A stretch of 64,000 bases of DNA. Origin: Actinomycetota bacterium (lineage in GTDB: Bacteria; Actinomycetota; Thermoleophilia; Solirubrobacterales; Solirubrobacteraceae). Both the position numbers and the translations under genes were made by a program. The stretch lies in NCBI GenBank assembly GCA_005888335.1, contig VAWY01000126.1, positions 1 through 64,000 of the forward strand. Direction: 5' to 3'. The notes beneath the pieces were generated by a model, which made no database searches, had not been told where the DNA came from, and was given only the letters and a program-made list of their open reading frames with translations. Below are positions 40,035 through 47,685 of the stretch, piece after piece; the stretch's first letter is position 1, and each line of letters begins with the position of its first letter.

Positions 40035-40633
40035 GGGACGCGCGTCTGGAAATAGGTGACGCAGAACACCTTGCGCCCGCGGTAGCAGTAGCCCGTCAGC
40101 GCGCCGTCGCCGTTGATGCGCCGCGAGCGGTAGCCACAGCAGTCCCAGAGCTTGCGCACGTGGCCGCCGCAGCAGCGATACCAGGCGCCGTCGAGGTGCG
40201 GCGTGAAGCCGTACTGCGCGGCGGCGCTGTCGCACACCCGGGTGCGCGAGGCGACCGGCAGCGGCCGCCCGCTCGGGTCGGTGAGCGGGCGCCCCGCCTC
40301 GTCGACGGGCCGACCCTCGTCGTCGATGCGCCGGCCGAGGTCGTCGACGGGCACGCCGTCCTTCGCGCGCAGCGGGTAGCCGCGGACGTCCACGCGCGGC
40401 AGGCCGGTCGGGTGCGGGCACGACGCGGTCGTGTAGATGTGCCCGCAGAAGTGGAAGCCCTCCGCCTCGCCGGGCGCGATCGCCCTGGCGACCACGCCGC
40501 CCGCCGTTCCGGCGACCAGGGCGCGGCCGACGCGCGCGAGCAGGCCGCGCCGCGAGGTCCGCGCGGCCAGGCGCTCGGTCCACGCGGCCCTGCCGACGAT
40601 GGCATCCGTGCCAATGTGGGCGGCCTCACGCAT
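40028..40633 (-). CDS. Methylamine dehydrogenase light-chain-like protein (MauA-like), Tat signal
   Basis: 201 residues. The N-terminus has a Tat-type motif TSRRGLLARVG (26-36) followed by a hydrophobic stretch. The mature part has ten Cys (63, 72, 134, 154, 155, 165, 166, 183, 191, 201), consistent with the multiple-disulfide light chain. WDCCGYRS (163-170) matches the YRDCCGY segment of MauA. By eye, Asp164 and Asp135 (VCD) correspond to the catalytic aspartates 76 and 32, and Trp151 to TTQ Trp57, while Tyr182 (GYCY) sits where Trp108 is expected. The middle (PLRAKDGVPVDDLGRRIDDE) is an inserted Asp-rich repeat-like stretch. It overlaps both neighbours. Confidence 0.75.
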   Translation of the reverse strand: MREAAHIGTDAIVGRAAWTERLAARTSRRGLLARVGRALVAGTAGGVVARAIAPGEAEGFHFCGHIYTTASCPHPTGLPRVDVRGYPLRAKDGVPVDDLGRRIDDEGRPVDEAGRPLTDPSGRPLPVASRTRVCDSAAAQYGFTPHLDGAWYRCCGGHVRKLWDCCGYRSRRINGDGALTGYCYRGRKVFCVTYFQTRVPC

Positions 40634-41513
40634 GCGCCGCCTCGAGCGCTCGGCGCTCGGCGGTCGCGAGCACGCTCTCGAGCTGCGCGAGCCCGTTGAA
40701 CGTGCCCTTGGCCAGCACCGTCCCGGTCAGCGGGTCGAGCGCCACCGCGTACGGGCTGCCGGGCACGCGGGCCAGCGACCACGCGCCGGCATGGCGCGCC
40801 TCGTCGAAGACCTCGACGGCCAGCCACGGCTCGCGGGCGAGCAGGTCGACCGAGGGCGCGACGGCCTGGCAGAGCGCGCAGCCCTCCGACGAGAACACGG
40901 CGAGGGCGAGCCGCGTCTGCGCGGTGCTCGCGAAGCGCTCGGCGAGCGCCGACGGCTCGCCCAGCGGCGGCCCCTCGTCGGGGACCTCGAGCGCGCCCTG
41001 CGCCCCGGCGGCCAGGCGCAGCATCCCCACCTCGCGGGCGAGCGCGAGCACCGCGACGGCCAGCGCGACGATCCCGGCGAGCGCGACGCCGAGCCCGAGC
41101 GCCAGCCACGTCTGCGTGCTCACGTCGCCGCGCGGCAGCGCCGGCAGGGCGGCGAAGGCGCCGGCGAGCAGGACGTCGCGCGCCAGCGCCGCGGCGCTCA
41201 CCCGCGAGCGCGCGCCGAAGCATGCGCACGGGGCGCCCGCCCGGCCGCGGGCCAGGGCGACCGCGACGGCGGCGGCGAAGCAGGCCAGCAGCCCCGCGGC
41301 CGCGTAGGCGGCGGCGTCGATCCGGGCGGCCACGCCGGCGGCCAGGACGAGCTCGAGGCCCACGACGACGACCCACGCGAGCGCGCGCGAGCCCTCCCCG
41401 CGCAGCCCGAACGTGGCGAGGGCGGCGCGGCTGTCGGCGGGCGCCGCGAGCTTGGCGACGGCCGCGGCGGCGAGCACGGCGGCGAGCATCCATGACGCGG
41501 CCAGGTGCAGCAC
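40626..41513 (-). CDS. MauE-MauD fusion: DoxX-like membrane domain plus thioredoxin-like domain
   Basis: 295 residues, GTG start. Residues 1-160 form the MauE-type four-helix membrane domain with the conserved CxCFG motif (Cys96, Cys98). Residues about 185-290 are a thioredoxin-like domain with redox motif Cys212-Ala-Leu-Cys215 and a cis-Pro region (VPGSPYAVAL), as in MauD. MauE and MauD are needed for disulfide formation in MADH light chains; here they are one polypeptide. A TAGTCT hexamer nine bases before the GTG suggests a leaderless start of the operon. It overlaps the light-chain-like gene by eight bases. Confidence 0.8.
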   Translation of the reverse strand: MLHLAASWMLAAVLAAAAVAKLAAPADSRAALATFGLRGEGSRALAWVVVVGLELVLAAGVAARIDAAAYAAAGLLACFAAAVAVALARGRAGAPCACFGARSRVSAAALARDVLLAGAFAALPALPRGDVSTQTWLALGLGVALAGIVALAVAVLALAREVGMLRLAAGAQGALEVPDEGPPLGEPSALAERFASTAQTRLALAVFSSEGCALCQAVAPSVDLLAREPWLAVEVFDEARHAGAWSLARVPGSPYAVALDPLTGTVLAKGTFNGLAQLESVLATAERRALEAAHA

Positions 41514-41641
41514 GAGCGCGGCAGACTAATCGCCGCGACGGTCGGTGCGCTCCCAGCCGCGATCGTCAATTCGCGCGCCGCGCAACCGATCGACGAAGTC
41601 GATCGGCGACCCCAGGGCGCGGATGCGCCAGATTGCCGCGC

Positions 41642-42061
41642 ATGCGACAGCGAGTGAGCCTGATCACCCTCGGCGTGCGCGATCTCGCCCGCGCCCGCCG
41701 CTTCTACGAGGCGCTCGGCTGGGAGACCGGCGCGGAGCCCGACGACGACGTCGTCTTCTTCCAGACCGGCGACATGGTCCTGGCGCTGTGGGACCGCGCC
41801 CGGCTGGCTGAGGACAGCTGCGTCGAGGACGGCGGCGGGTGGGGCGGCGTGACGCCCGCGCACAACGTGGGCTCGCGGGCGGAGGTCGACGCCGTCGTCG
41901 AGGAGGCGCGCGCCGCGGGCGCGACGATCGGCCGCGAGCCGGCCGAGAGGTTCTGGGGCGGGTACAGCGCCGTCTTCGTCGACCCGGAGGGCCACCCGTG
42001 GGAGATCGCCCACAACCCCCACTGGACGATCACGCCCGACGGCGGCCTCAGGCTGAACTGA
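41642..42061 (+). CDS. VOC-family (glyoxalase/dioxygenase-like) protein
   Basis: 139 residues, two beta-alpha-beta-beta-beta modules. It begins VSLITLGVRDLARARRFYEALGW and ends YSAVFVDPEGHPWEIAHNP, the VOC signature in which the C-terminal Glu is a metal ligand. The actual reaction cannot be deduced; many are uncharacterised isomerases or antibiotic-binding proteins. It converges on the AraC gene with a 14-base overlap. Confidence 0.88.
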   Translation: MRQRVSLITLGVRDLARARRFYEALGWETGAEPDDDVVFFQTGDMVLALWDRARLAEDSCVEDGGGWGGVTPAHNVGSRAEVDAVVEEARAAGATIGREPAERFWGGYSAVFVDPEGHPWEIAHNPHWTITPDGGLRLN

Positions 42062-42785
42062 GACGTCGCTCGCCCGCCGGGCCCACGCCGGCGGCGAGCA
42101 GCGCCGCCGCCGGCAGGCCGGCGAGCCGGGCACAGTCGCGCGTCAGATGGGGCTGGTCGGCGTAGCCCGCATCGGCCGCGAGCCGGGCGAGGTCGCCGCC
42201 CGGCGAGGCGAGCGACAGGAAGCGCTGCAGCCGCAGCACGCCGGCGAGCGTGCGCGGCGCGTAGCCGACCGCGCGCTCGAAGCGCCGCCGCAACTGGCGC
42301 TCGGAGATCGCCAGGCCGCCGCACAGCTCCGCGACCCGCGCCCGCGGCCGGGCCAGGTCCTGCACCGCGGCGCGAACGAGCGGGTCGGGCGCCGGCGCGT
42401 CGGCGAGCCAGCCGGCGGCCATCTCGGCGAGCAGCGACAGACGCGCGCCCACGTCGGGCGCCTCGGCCACGCGCGCCGCCCACGCGTCGCCGTCGGCGCG
42501 TACCTGGCCGAGCGCAGGCGAGCGGTCGAGCAGCTCGGCGGCCGGCAGCCCGAGCGCGCCGCCCGCGGCCCCGACCCGGAAGCGCAGGCCGACCTTCGTC
42601 TCGCCGGACGGCAGCGTCGGTCGCACCGCGCGCGTCGCCGGTCCCGCGACGATCAGCTCCGCCCCGGTCCAGACGACGTCGACGCAGCCGTCGGGGAGGA
42701 CCCGCCCCGGGGCGCCCGAGCGCGCCCACAGGCATGCCACGTGAGCGGCGAGCTCCGGCGGCGGAGCCAGCTCGCGGTAGCTCAG
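42048..42785 (-). CDS. AraC-family transcriptional regulator
   Basis: About 245 residues. The N-terminal sensor (DUF6597-like) includes SYRELAPPPELAAHVACLWA and VLPDGCVDVVWTG. The C-terminal double HTH contains LCGGLAISERQLRRRFERAVGYAPRTLA and LARLAADAGYADQPHLTRD. No ATG, GTG or TTG is available at the expected N-terminus. A CTG at 42785, with GGAAG upstream and overlapping the end of the GT4-flippase gene, is the best candidate start; a GTG at 42728 would truncate the sensor domain. Confidence 0.75.
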   Translation of the reverse strand: MSYRELAPPPELAAHVACLWARSGAPGRVLPDGCVDVVWTGAELIVAGPATRAVRPTLPSGETKVGLRFRVGAAGGALGLPAAELLDRSPALGQVRADGDAWAARVAEAPDVGARLSLLAEMAAGWLADAPAPDPLVRAAVQDLARPRARVAELCGGLAISERQLRRRFERAVGYAPRTLAGVLRLQRFLSLASPGGDLARLAADAGYADQPHLTRDCARLAGLPAAALLAAGVGPAGERRLSSA

Positions 42786-42787
42786 GT

Positions 42788-45079
42788 TCAGGCTTCCGCT
42801 CGGCGCGCGCGCAGCTCGACCGGCGCGTGGTGCAGGGCGCGCAGGCGCACGTCGCGCCACGACAGGCCTTCGTTGACGAGCGCGGGCCCGCCCATGATGA
42901 CCGCGGTGGCGATCTCGACGGCCTGCAGGATGATCCCGTAGCCCAGCGCGTCGGCCGAACCTACGCCGTAGCCCGCGCTCAGCACCGCCACGCATGTGGC
43001 CTGGAAGACGCCGAGGTTCGACGGGGTGGCCGGGAGCGCGGCCGTCACGTTGACGGCGAAGAGCACCGCCGCGGCCGCGCCCGCGCCGGCGCGGTCATCG
43101 AGGCCGAGCGCCGCCAGCAGCGCCACGCAGGCCAGCCACTGCAGGCCCCATGCGGCCAGCTGGGCGAGCGTCGCCTGCGCGCCGAGCCGCGGCGAGCGGA
43201 AGACGCGCAGCCCGTCGCGCACCCGCGTCAGCGCGCGGCGCGCTCGGGCGATCCCGTCGGCCACCCGCCGCGACCGCGAGGTGGCGCCGGCGCGCAGCAG
43301 CGCAGGCGCGACGAGCACGGAGAGCAGGATCGCCACCGGCGCGACCGTGAAGGCGATGAGCGCGCCGTGATGGCCGGTGAACAGGTCGACGGTCGAGAAC
43401 ATCGTCACGCCGAGGACGACGAGCGCGACGAGGTTGAGCAGCGTCTGCGAGACGAGCGTGCCGAGGACCGTGGGCAGCGCCTCGCGAGCGCGCCCGAGCC
43501 GCCGGGCGACGACGAGCGCGCGCGACGGCTCCCCCAGGCGGGCGGGCAGCGTCGCCGACATGAGCACGCCGATCGCCGTACCGCGCATGGCGTCGCGCAG
43601 GCGCACGCGCGTCCCGGGCAGCGCGGCGCGCAGGATCGCGTGCCAGGCGACGCCGCGCAGCAGCATCGACGCGCACATCAGGCCAAGGCCCATCAGCACG
43701 TAGCTCGGGCTCGAGCGCAGCAGCGAGGCGCCGATGCGCTGCAGGCCGATGCGCTCCAGCGCGACGAGCGAGAGGGCGACACCGGCGACCGCGGCGAACG
43801 CGACGGCCACGCGGCGCGCCGCCGCCAGGCCGCGGCGGCGCTCGGTGCCGCGCGGCTCGAGCGTGGGCAGCCGGCGCGCGGGGCGGCGCTCCTGGCCGTC
43901 GGCGGGCAGGACGCCCAAGCGCACCGCAGCGCGGCGCGGGGAGGTCGCCGGCGCCGGCACGGCGCGCGCGTCTTCGTAGGCCTCGAGCACCTCGCCGGCC
44001 ACCGACGGCCAGGCGTAGCGCCCGGCGCGCTCGGCCGCCGCGGCGGCCAGCCTGGTGCGCCGGCCGGGGTCCACGGCGAGGTCGTGCACCGCTTCGGCCA
44101 GCGCGGTCGCGTCGCCGCGGCGCACGAGGACGCCGTCGATGCCGTCGCGCACCACGTCGGCGTAGCCGGGCAGGTCCGAGCAGACGACGGGCGTCGCAGC
44201 CGCGAAGGCCTCGGTCAGGACCATCCCGAACGACTCGCCGCCCAGCGAGGGCGCGCAGAGCACGTCGGCTTCACGCAGGGCAGCGCGCTTGCGTTCTTCG
44301 TCGACCTTGCCCAGCGCGGTGACCCCGCGCGGGTCGAGCAGCAGCGGGCTGATCTCGTCGGGCCCTGCGCCGACGACGGTCAGCTCGCACGCGACGTGGT
44401 CACGCAGCGCCTCGAAGGCGCGAAGCAGCAGCGGCAGGCCCTTGCGCTCCACGGCCTGGCCGACGAAGACCAGCCGCAGCGGCCCGGCGTCCGCGCGCGG
44501 CGCGGCGAGCGGGTCGAGGTCGACGCCGTTGGGGATCACTCGATAGCGCCCGCCGAAGAAGCGCCGGCCGGTCCACGCCGCCGCCTCCGACACCGCAATG
44601 CGGACGTGGAGGCGGTTCATGCGCCGGCGCGCCCCGGCCAGGTTGCCCAGCCCGTTGGTCAGCGCGTTGGTCGAGTACGTGTGGAAGGTCCCGACCAGCG
44701 GAGCGTCGATCGCGCACATCGCATCCCAGCACGGCGCGGGGGCGATCGGCTCGTGGAGGTGCACCACGTCCGGCGCGAACGCCTGCAGCTCGCGGCGCAT
44801 CGTCGTGATCCCATACGGCGTCAGCGAGATGTTCGACACCGCCCCGTTGGCGGGGATCCCGATCGTGCGACCGAGCCTGACCAGGTGGTCGGGCGCCGGC
44901 CGCGGCTGCGGGCGCGCACCGCGGTGCAGCCGCGCGCTCAGGCGGTCGTCGGGGTCGTAGGGCGCGAGCACGCGGACGTCGTGGCCACCGGCGAGAAACT
45001 GCTCGGCGAGGGCCTCGATGTGCCGCGTCACGCCCCCTGGGTACGTCCACGAGTAGGGCGACACCAGGGCGATGCGCAT
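42788..45079 (-). CDS. GT4 glycosyltransferase (PimA-like) fused to a lysylglycerol-synthetase-type flippase domain
   Basis: 763 residues. Residues 1-375 are a GT-B glycosyltransferase: SPYSWTYPGGVTRHIEALAE, the phosphate-binding GQAVERKGLPLLLRAF and the EX7E motif GESFGMVLTEAF, closest in style to phosphatidylinositol mannosyltransferases. Residues about 415-745 carry about eight helices of the LPG_synthase_TM/AglD family (UPF0104), with LPARLGEPSRALVVARRLGR and ALPATPSNLGVFQATCV. One chain may thus glycosylate a lipid and move or anchor it in the membrane (inference). A TAGACT hexamer seven bases before the ATG suggests a leaderless mRNA. Confidence 0.88.
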   Translation of the reverse strand: MRIALVSPYSWTYPGGVTRHIEALAEQFLAGGHDVRVLAPYDPDDRLSARLHRGARPQPRPAPDHLVRLGRTIGIPANGAVSNISLTPYGITTMRRELQAFAPDVVHLHEPIAPAPCWDAMCAIDAPLVGTFHTYSTNALTNGLGNLAGARRRMNRLHVRIAVSEAAAWTGRRFFGGRYRVIPNGVDLDPLAAPRADAGPLRLVFVGQAVERKGLPLLLRAFEALRDHVACELTVVGAGPDEISPLLLDPRGVTALGKVDEERKRAALREADVLCAPSLGGESFGMVLTEAFAAATPVVCSDLPGYADVVRDGIDGVLVRRGDATALAEAVHDLAVDPGRRTRLAAAAAERAGRYAWPSVAGEVLEAYEDARAVPAPATSPRRAAVRLGVLPADGQERRPARRLPTLEPRGTERRRGLAAARRVAVAFAAVAGVALSLVALERIGLQRIGASLLRSSPSYVLMGLGLMCASMLLRGVAWHAILRAALPGTRVRLRDAMRGTAIGVLMSATLPARLGEPSRALVVARRLGRAREALPTVLGTLVSQTLLNLVALVVLGVTMFSTVDLFTGHHGALIAFTVAPVAILLSVLVAPALLRAGATSRSRRVADGIARARRALTRVRDGLRVFRSPRLGAQATLAQLAAWGLQWLACVALLAALGLDDRAGAGAAAAVLFAVNVTAALPATPSNLGVFQATCVAVLSAGYGVGSADALGYGIILQAVEIATAVIMGGPALVNEGLSWRDVRLRALHHAPVELRARRAEA

Positions 45080-45093
45080 CGCGAAGAGTCTAG

Positions 45094-45215
45094 GAGGACC
45101 GCCCGACACCGGCCCGCAGATGGGCCGCGACCCACGGTCATCCGGGCACGGGGGCCGCGGGGTCAGCCATCTGAGGACCGCCCGACACCGGCCCGCAGAT
45201 AGGCCGCGACCCACG
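45094..45215. repeat. 43-bp direct repeat spanning a gene 3' end and the next promoter
   Basis: Copies at 45094-45136 and 45173-45215 match at 42 of 43 bases and lie 79 bases apart. The second encodes the C-terminal YLRAGVGRSS of the membrane protein; the first is non-coding and adjoins the promoter of the glycosyltransferase gene. Confidence 0.8.
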
Positions 45216-47004
45216 CCGCGACGAAGACCGAGAAGACGAGCAGCAGCGGTCCGGAGTCGTTGAACAGGGCGCCGGCCACGCCGGCGGCGGCGGCGCCGCC
45301 GAGCGCCGCGCCCCACAGCGGAGCGCCGGGGATCCCGCGCAGCAGCGCGTCGCGGCGGCGGATCCCGAGGACGATCGCGGCCAGCGCGAGCGGCGTGAAG
45401 ACGAGCATCGCCGGGCGCATGAGGACGTGGAAGGCGAGCTCGTAGCGGCGAGCGATCACGTCCTCGAGCGCCGTGCGGTCCCCGGCGCGCAGGACGGTGC
45501 GGGTGAAGTGCGAATCTCCGCCGGTGGCGAGGTCGAGCGCGGCCAGGGCGACCAGCGCCGCGGCGGGCGCCAGGACGACGAGCGCCACGCGCCGGCCCGT
45601 CAGGCGGCCCGGCGCCGCGAGGGCGACGGCGACCGCCGTCCCCGCGCCGACGGTGATCACGCCGCCGACATCTGCGCCAAGCCGCCCCGCGCCCACCGCC
45701 GCGCCGAGCACCACGCCGCCCGCCGCGAAGGCGAGCGCCGCGCCGCGCGATCGCCCGCGGGGGCACAGCGCCGCCGCGACGGCGACGAGCATGAGCACAG
45801 GCAGCGTCGCCTCGAGCTCGTTGCCCACCCCATAGAAGCGCGCGCCGAACAGGGGGTTGGGACCGAACAGCGAACGCACGATCAGCGACGAGCCGGCGGC
45901 CAGGTCGGCGACGTAGGCGACAACGCCGATCGTCGCGGGCACCAGCGGCGCGCGAGGCCAGGCCACCAGCCGGTCGGTCAGCGCCGCGAGGACGAGCGCC
46001 GACGCCCCGACGCCGACCTCCTCGACGACGCGCCCCGGCCGCGCCGCCGCGAACGCCAGCAGCACCGGCAGCACCCACAGCACCGCGAGGCCGCCGATCC
46101 GCACGGCCCGCCGGGAGCGCAGCACGGCCACGACCACGAGCCACAGGGCGCCGAGGATCCAGAGCGTGGGCAGGCGCCGCGCCGAGACGACGCGCAGCCG
46201 GGCGTCGAAGCTCCGCAGCGCGGAGACGTCGATCGCGCCGTCGGGACGCAGCGGCTGGCCCTGCATCTGGCGGGGCACGGGCCTTCCGAGCCAGCGCAGG
46301 ATCGTCGGCGCCACGTCGATGCCGGTGACCAGGCCGTCGGTGCGCGTCGTGCGGGACGTCAGCTCGCGCCCGCCGCCGAGCCCGAAGGCCGCGACCGGCA
46401 GCAGCTGCGCGCGCCGCGCGGTCGGCGGGGGCGCGCGCACGGCGAGCACGAGCGTCGCGCGATCGCGCTCGGCGACGAGCCGGCGCAGCGCGGCCGTCCC
46501 GCGCACCACGGTCACGACGAGCGCGTGGCGGCGCAGGCCGGCGCGCACGCTGCGTGCGGGCGCGAAGCGGCCATGCCGGTCCGCGGCCGCGATCGCCTCG
46601 TCCTCGGTGCCGCCGGCGAACGCCGCGCCGCCCGGCAGCGACGAAGCGACCAGCCCGGGCACCACCTCGGCGGGCGCGGCGCCGGCGCGGCGGACGAGCG
46701 CGTCCCAGCCGAGGATCCGCCCCCGGGCGATCCCGACGGCCGGCAGCTCACGCGGGTCGTAGGCGTTGAACGACGTCCGTGTCCCCTGCGTGATGTCGAG
46801 CAGCGCCTGGACCTCCTCGTAGCGCCCCTGCGTGGCCCCGAGCAGCCCGACCGACGCGCCCGGGAGGACCGCGAGCCGCTCGAGCGGCACGTGGGGCACG
46901 AACGCGAGCACGGCGCGCCGCGGCGCAGCCTGAGAAGGTGCTGCGAAGCACAAGAGCGCGAGCAGCGCGCCCGCTATCGTCGTCACGGCATGGCGACGCG
47001 GCAT
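45163..47004 (-). CDS. Large membrane protein with extracytoplasmic N-terminal domain, unknown
   Basis: 613 residues. Signal-like N-terminus (MPRRHAVTTIAGALLALLCFAAPSQA), then an about 240-residue exported domain (FVPHVPLERLAVLPGASVGLLGAT, TDGLVTGIDVAPTILRWLG), the latter recalling the end of alkaline-phosphatase-like domains (DVAPTIL). Then come about eleven to twelve helices (about 285-610). It could be an envelope glycan or lipid transfer protein. It precedes the GT4-flippase gene on the same strand, fitting an envelope role. The start overlaps the divergent hemQ start by 15 bases; GTG 46986 is an alternative. Confidence 0.7.
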   Translation of the reverse strand: MPRRHAVTTIAGALLALLCFAAPSQAAPRRAVLAFVPHVPLERLAVLPGASVGLLGATQGRYEEVQALLDITQGTRTSFNAYDPRELPAVGIARGRILGWDALVRRAGAAPAEVVPGLVASSLPGGAAFAGGTEDEAIAAADRHGRFAPARSVRAGLRRHALVVTVVRGTAALRRLVAERDRATLVLAVRAPPPTARRAQLLPVAAFGLGGGRELTSRTTRTDGLVTGIDVAPTILRWLGRPVPRQMQGQPLRPDGAIDVSALRSFDARLRVVSARRLPTLWILGALWLVVVAVLRSRRAVRIGGLAVLWVLPVLLAFAAARPGRVVEEVGVGASALVLAALTDRLVAWPRAPLVPATIGVVAYVADLAAGSSLIVRSLFGPNPLFGARFYGVGNELEATLPVLMLVAVAAALCPRGRSRGAALAFAAGGVVLGAAVGAGRLGADVGGVITVGAGTAVAVALAAPGRLTGRRVALVVLAPAAALVALAALDLATGGDSHFTRTVLRAGDRTALEDVIARRYELAFHVLMRPAMLVFTPLALAAIVLGIRRRDALLRGIPGAPLWGAALGGAAAAGVAGALFNDSGPLLLVFSVFVAAWVAAYLRAGVGRSSDG

Positions 47005-47685
47005 TTCGTCAAGTACACCTTCTTCAAGCTCGACCCGGCCTGGCGCCGCCTCCCCGCGGCCGAGCGCGCCGAGCACAAGCGCGAGTTCCTCGCCGCCTGC
47101 CAGGACTTCGCCGCCGACCATCTCCTGCAGTCCTTCAGCCTGGTCGGCACCCGCGGGGACGCCGATCTCATGCTGGTCGCCGAGGCCGAGAACCTCGACC
47201 GCATCCACGAGTTCCACGTCGTGCTCGGGCAGTCGGGGGTCGCGAAATGGGCGACGCAGCCGTACTCGTTCCTCGGGCTGCGCAAGCCGAGCGAGTACTC
47301 CGACGAGCGCCGCGAGCAGCCTCGCGCCTTCCACGGCAAGTACCTGTTCGTCTACCCCTTCATCAAGACGCGGCCGTGGTACGCGCTGCCGGCGGCCGAG
47401 CGCGGGCGGATCATGGCCGACCACATCGCCGTCGGGAAGCAGTACCCCACGGTCGACAACCACACGATCTACTGCTTCGGCCTCGACGACCAGGAGTTCG
47501 TCGTCGCCTTCGACACCGACGACGCCGGGGCCTTCCTCGATCTCGTCCAGCGTCTGCGCGGGACCGAGTCCTCGGCGTACACGCTGCGCGACACGCCGAG
47601 CTTCACGTGCATCGCCGTCTCGCTCGAGCGCGCGCTCAACGCGCTCGACGGCGAGACCGTCACCCAAGAGGCGTCGCTGGCGTGA
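46990..47685 (+). CDS. hemQ: HemQ, coproheme decarboxylase (chlorite dismutase family)
   Basis: 231 residues. Chlorite-dismutase-fold features include FVKYTFFKLDPAWRRLP at the start and YLFVYPFIKTRPWYALP. By comparison with firmicute HemQ, Tyr122 would be the catalytic Tyr and His145 (MADHIAVGKQY) the axial haem ligand. GLDDQEFVVAFDTDDAGAFL follows. It converts coproheme to haem b with peroxide in the coproporphyrin-dependent pathway of Gram-positives. It overlaps the following FAD reductase by four bases, an arrangement suggesting a shared role in haem or iron metabolism. Confidence 0.9.
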   Translation: MATRHFVKYTFFKLDPAWRRLPAAERAEHKREFLAACQDFAADHLLQSFSLVGTRGDADLMLVAEAENLDRIHEFHVVLGQSGVAKWATQPYSFLGLRKPSEYSDERREQPRAFHGKYLFVYPFIKTRPWYALPAAERGRIMADHIAVGKQYPTVDNHTIYCFGLDDQEFVVAFDTDDAGAFLDLVQRLRGTESSAYTLRDTPSFTCIAVSLERALNALDGETVTQEASLA

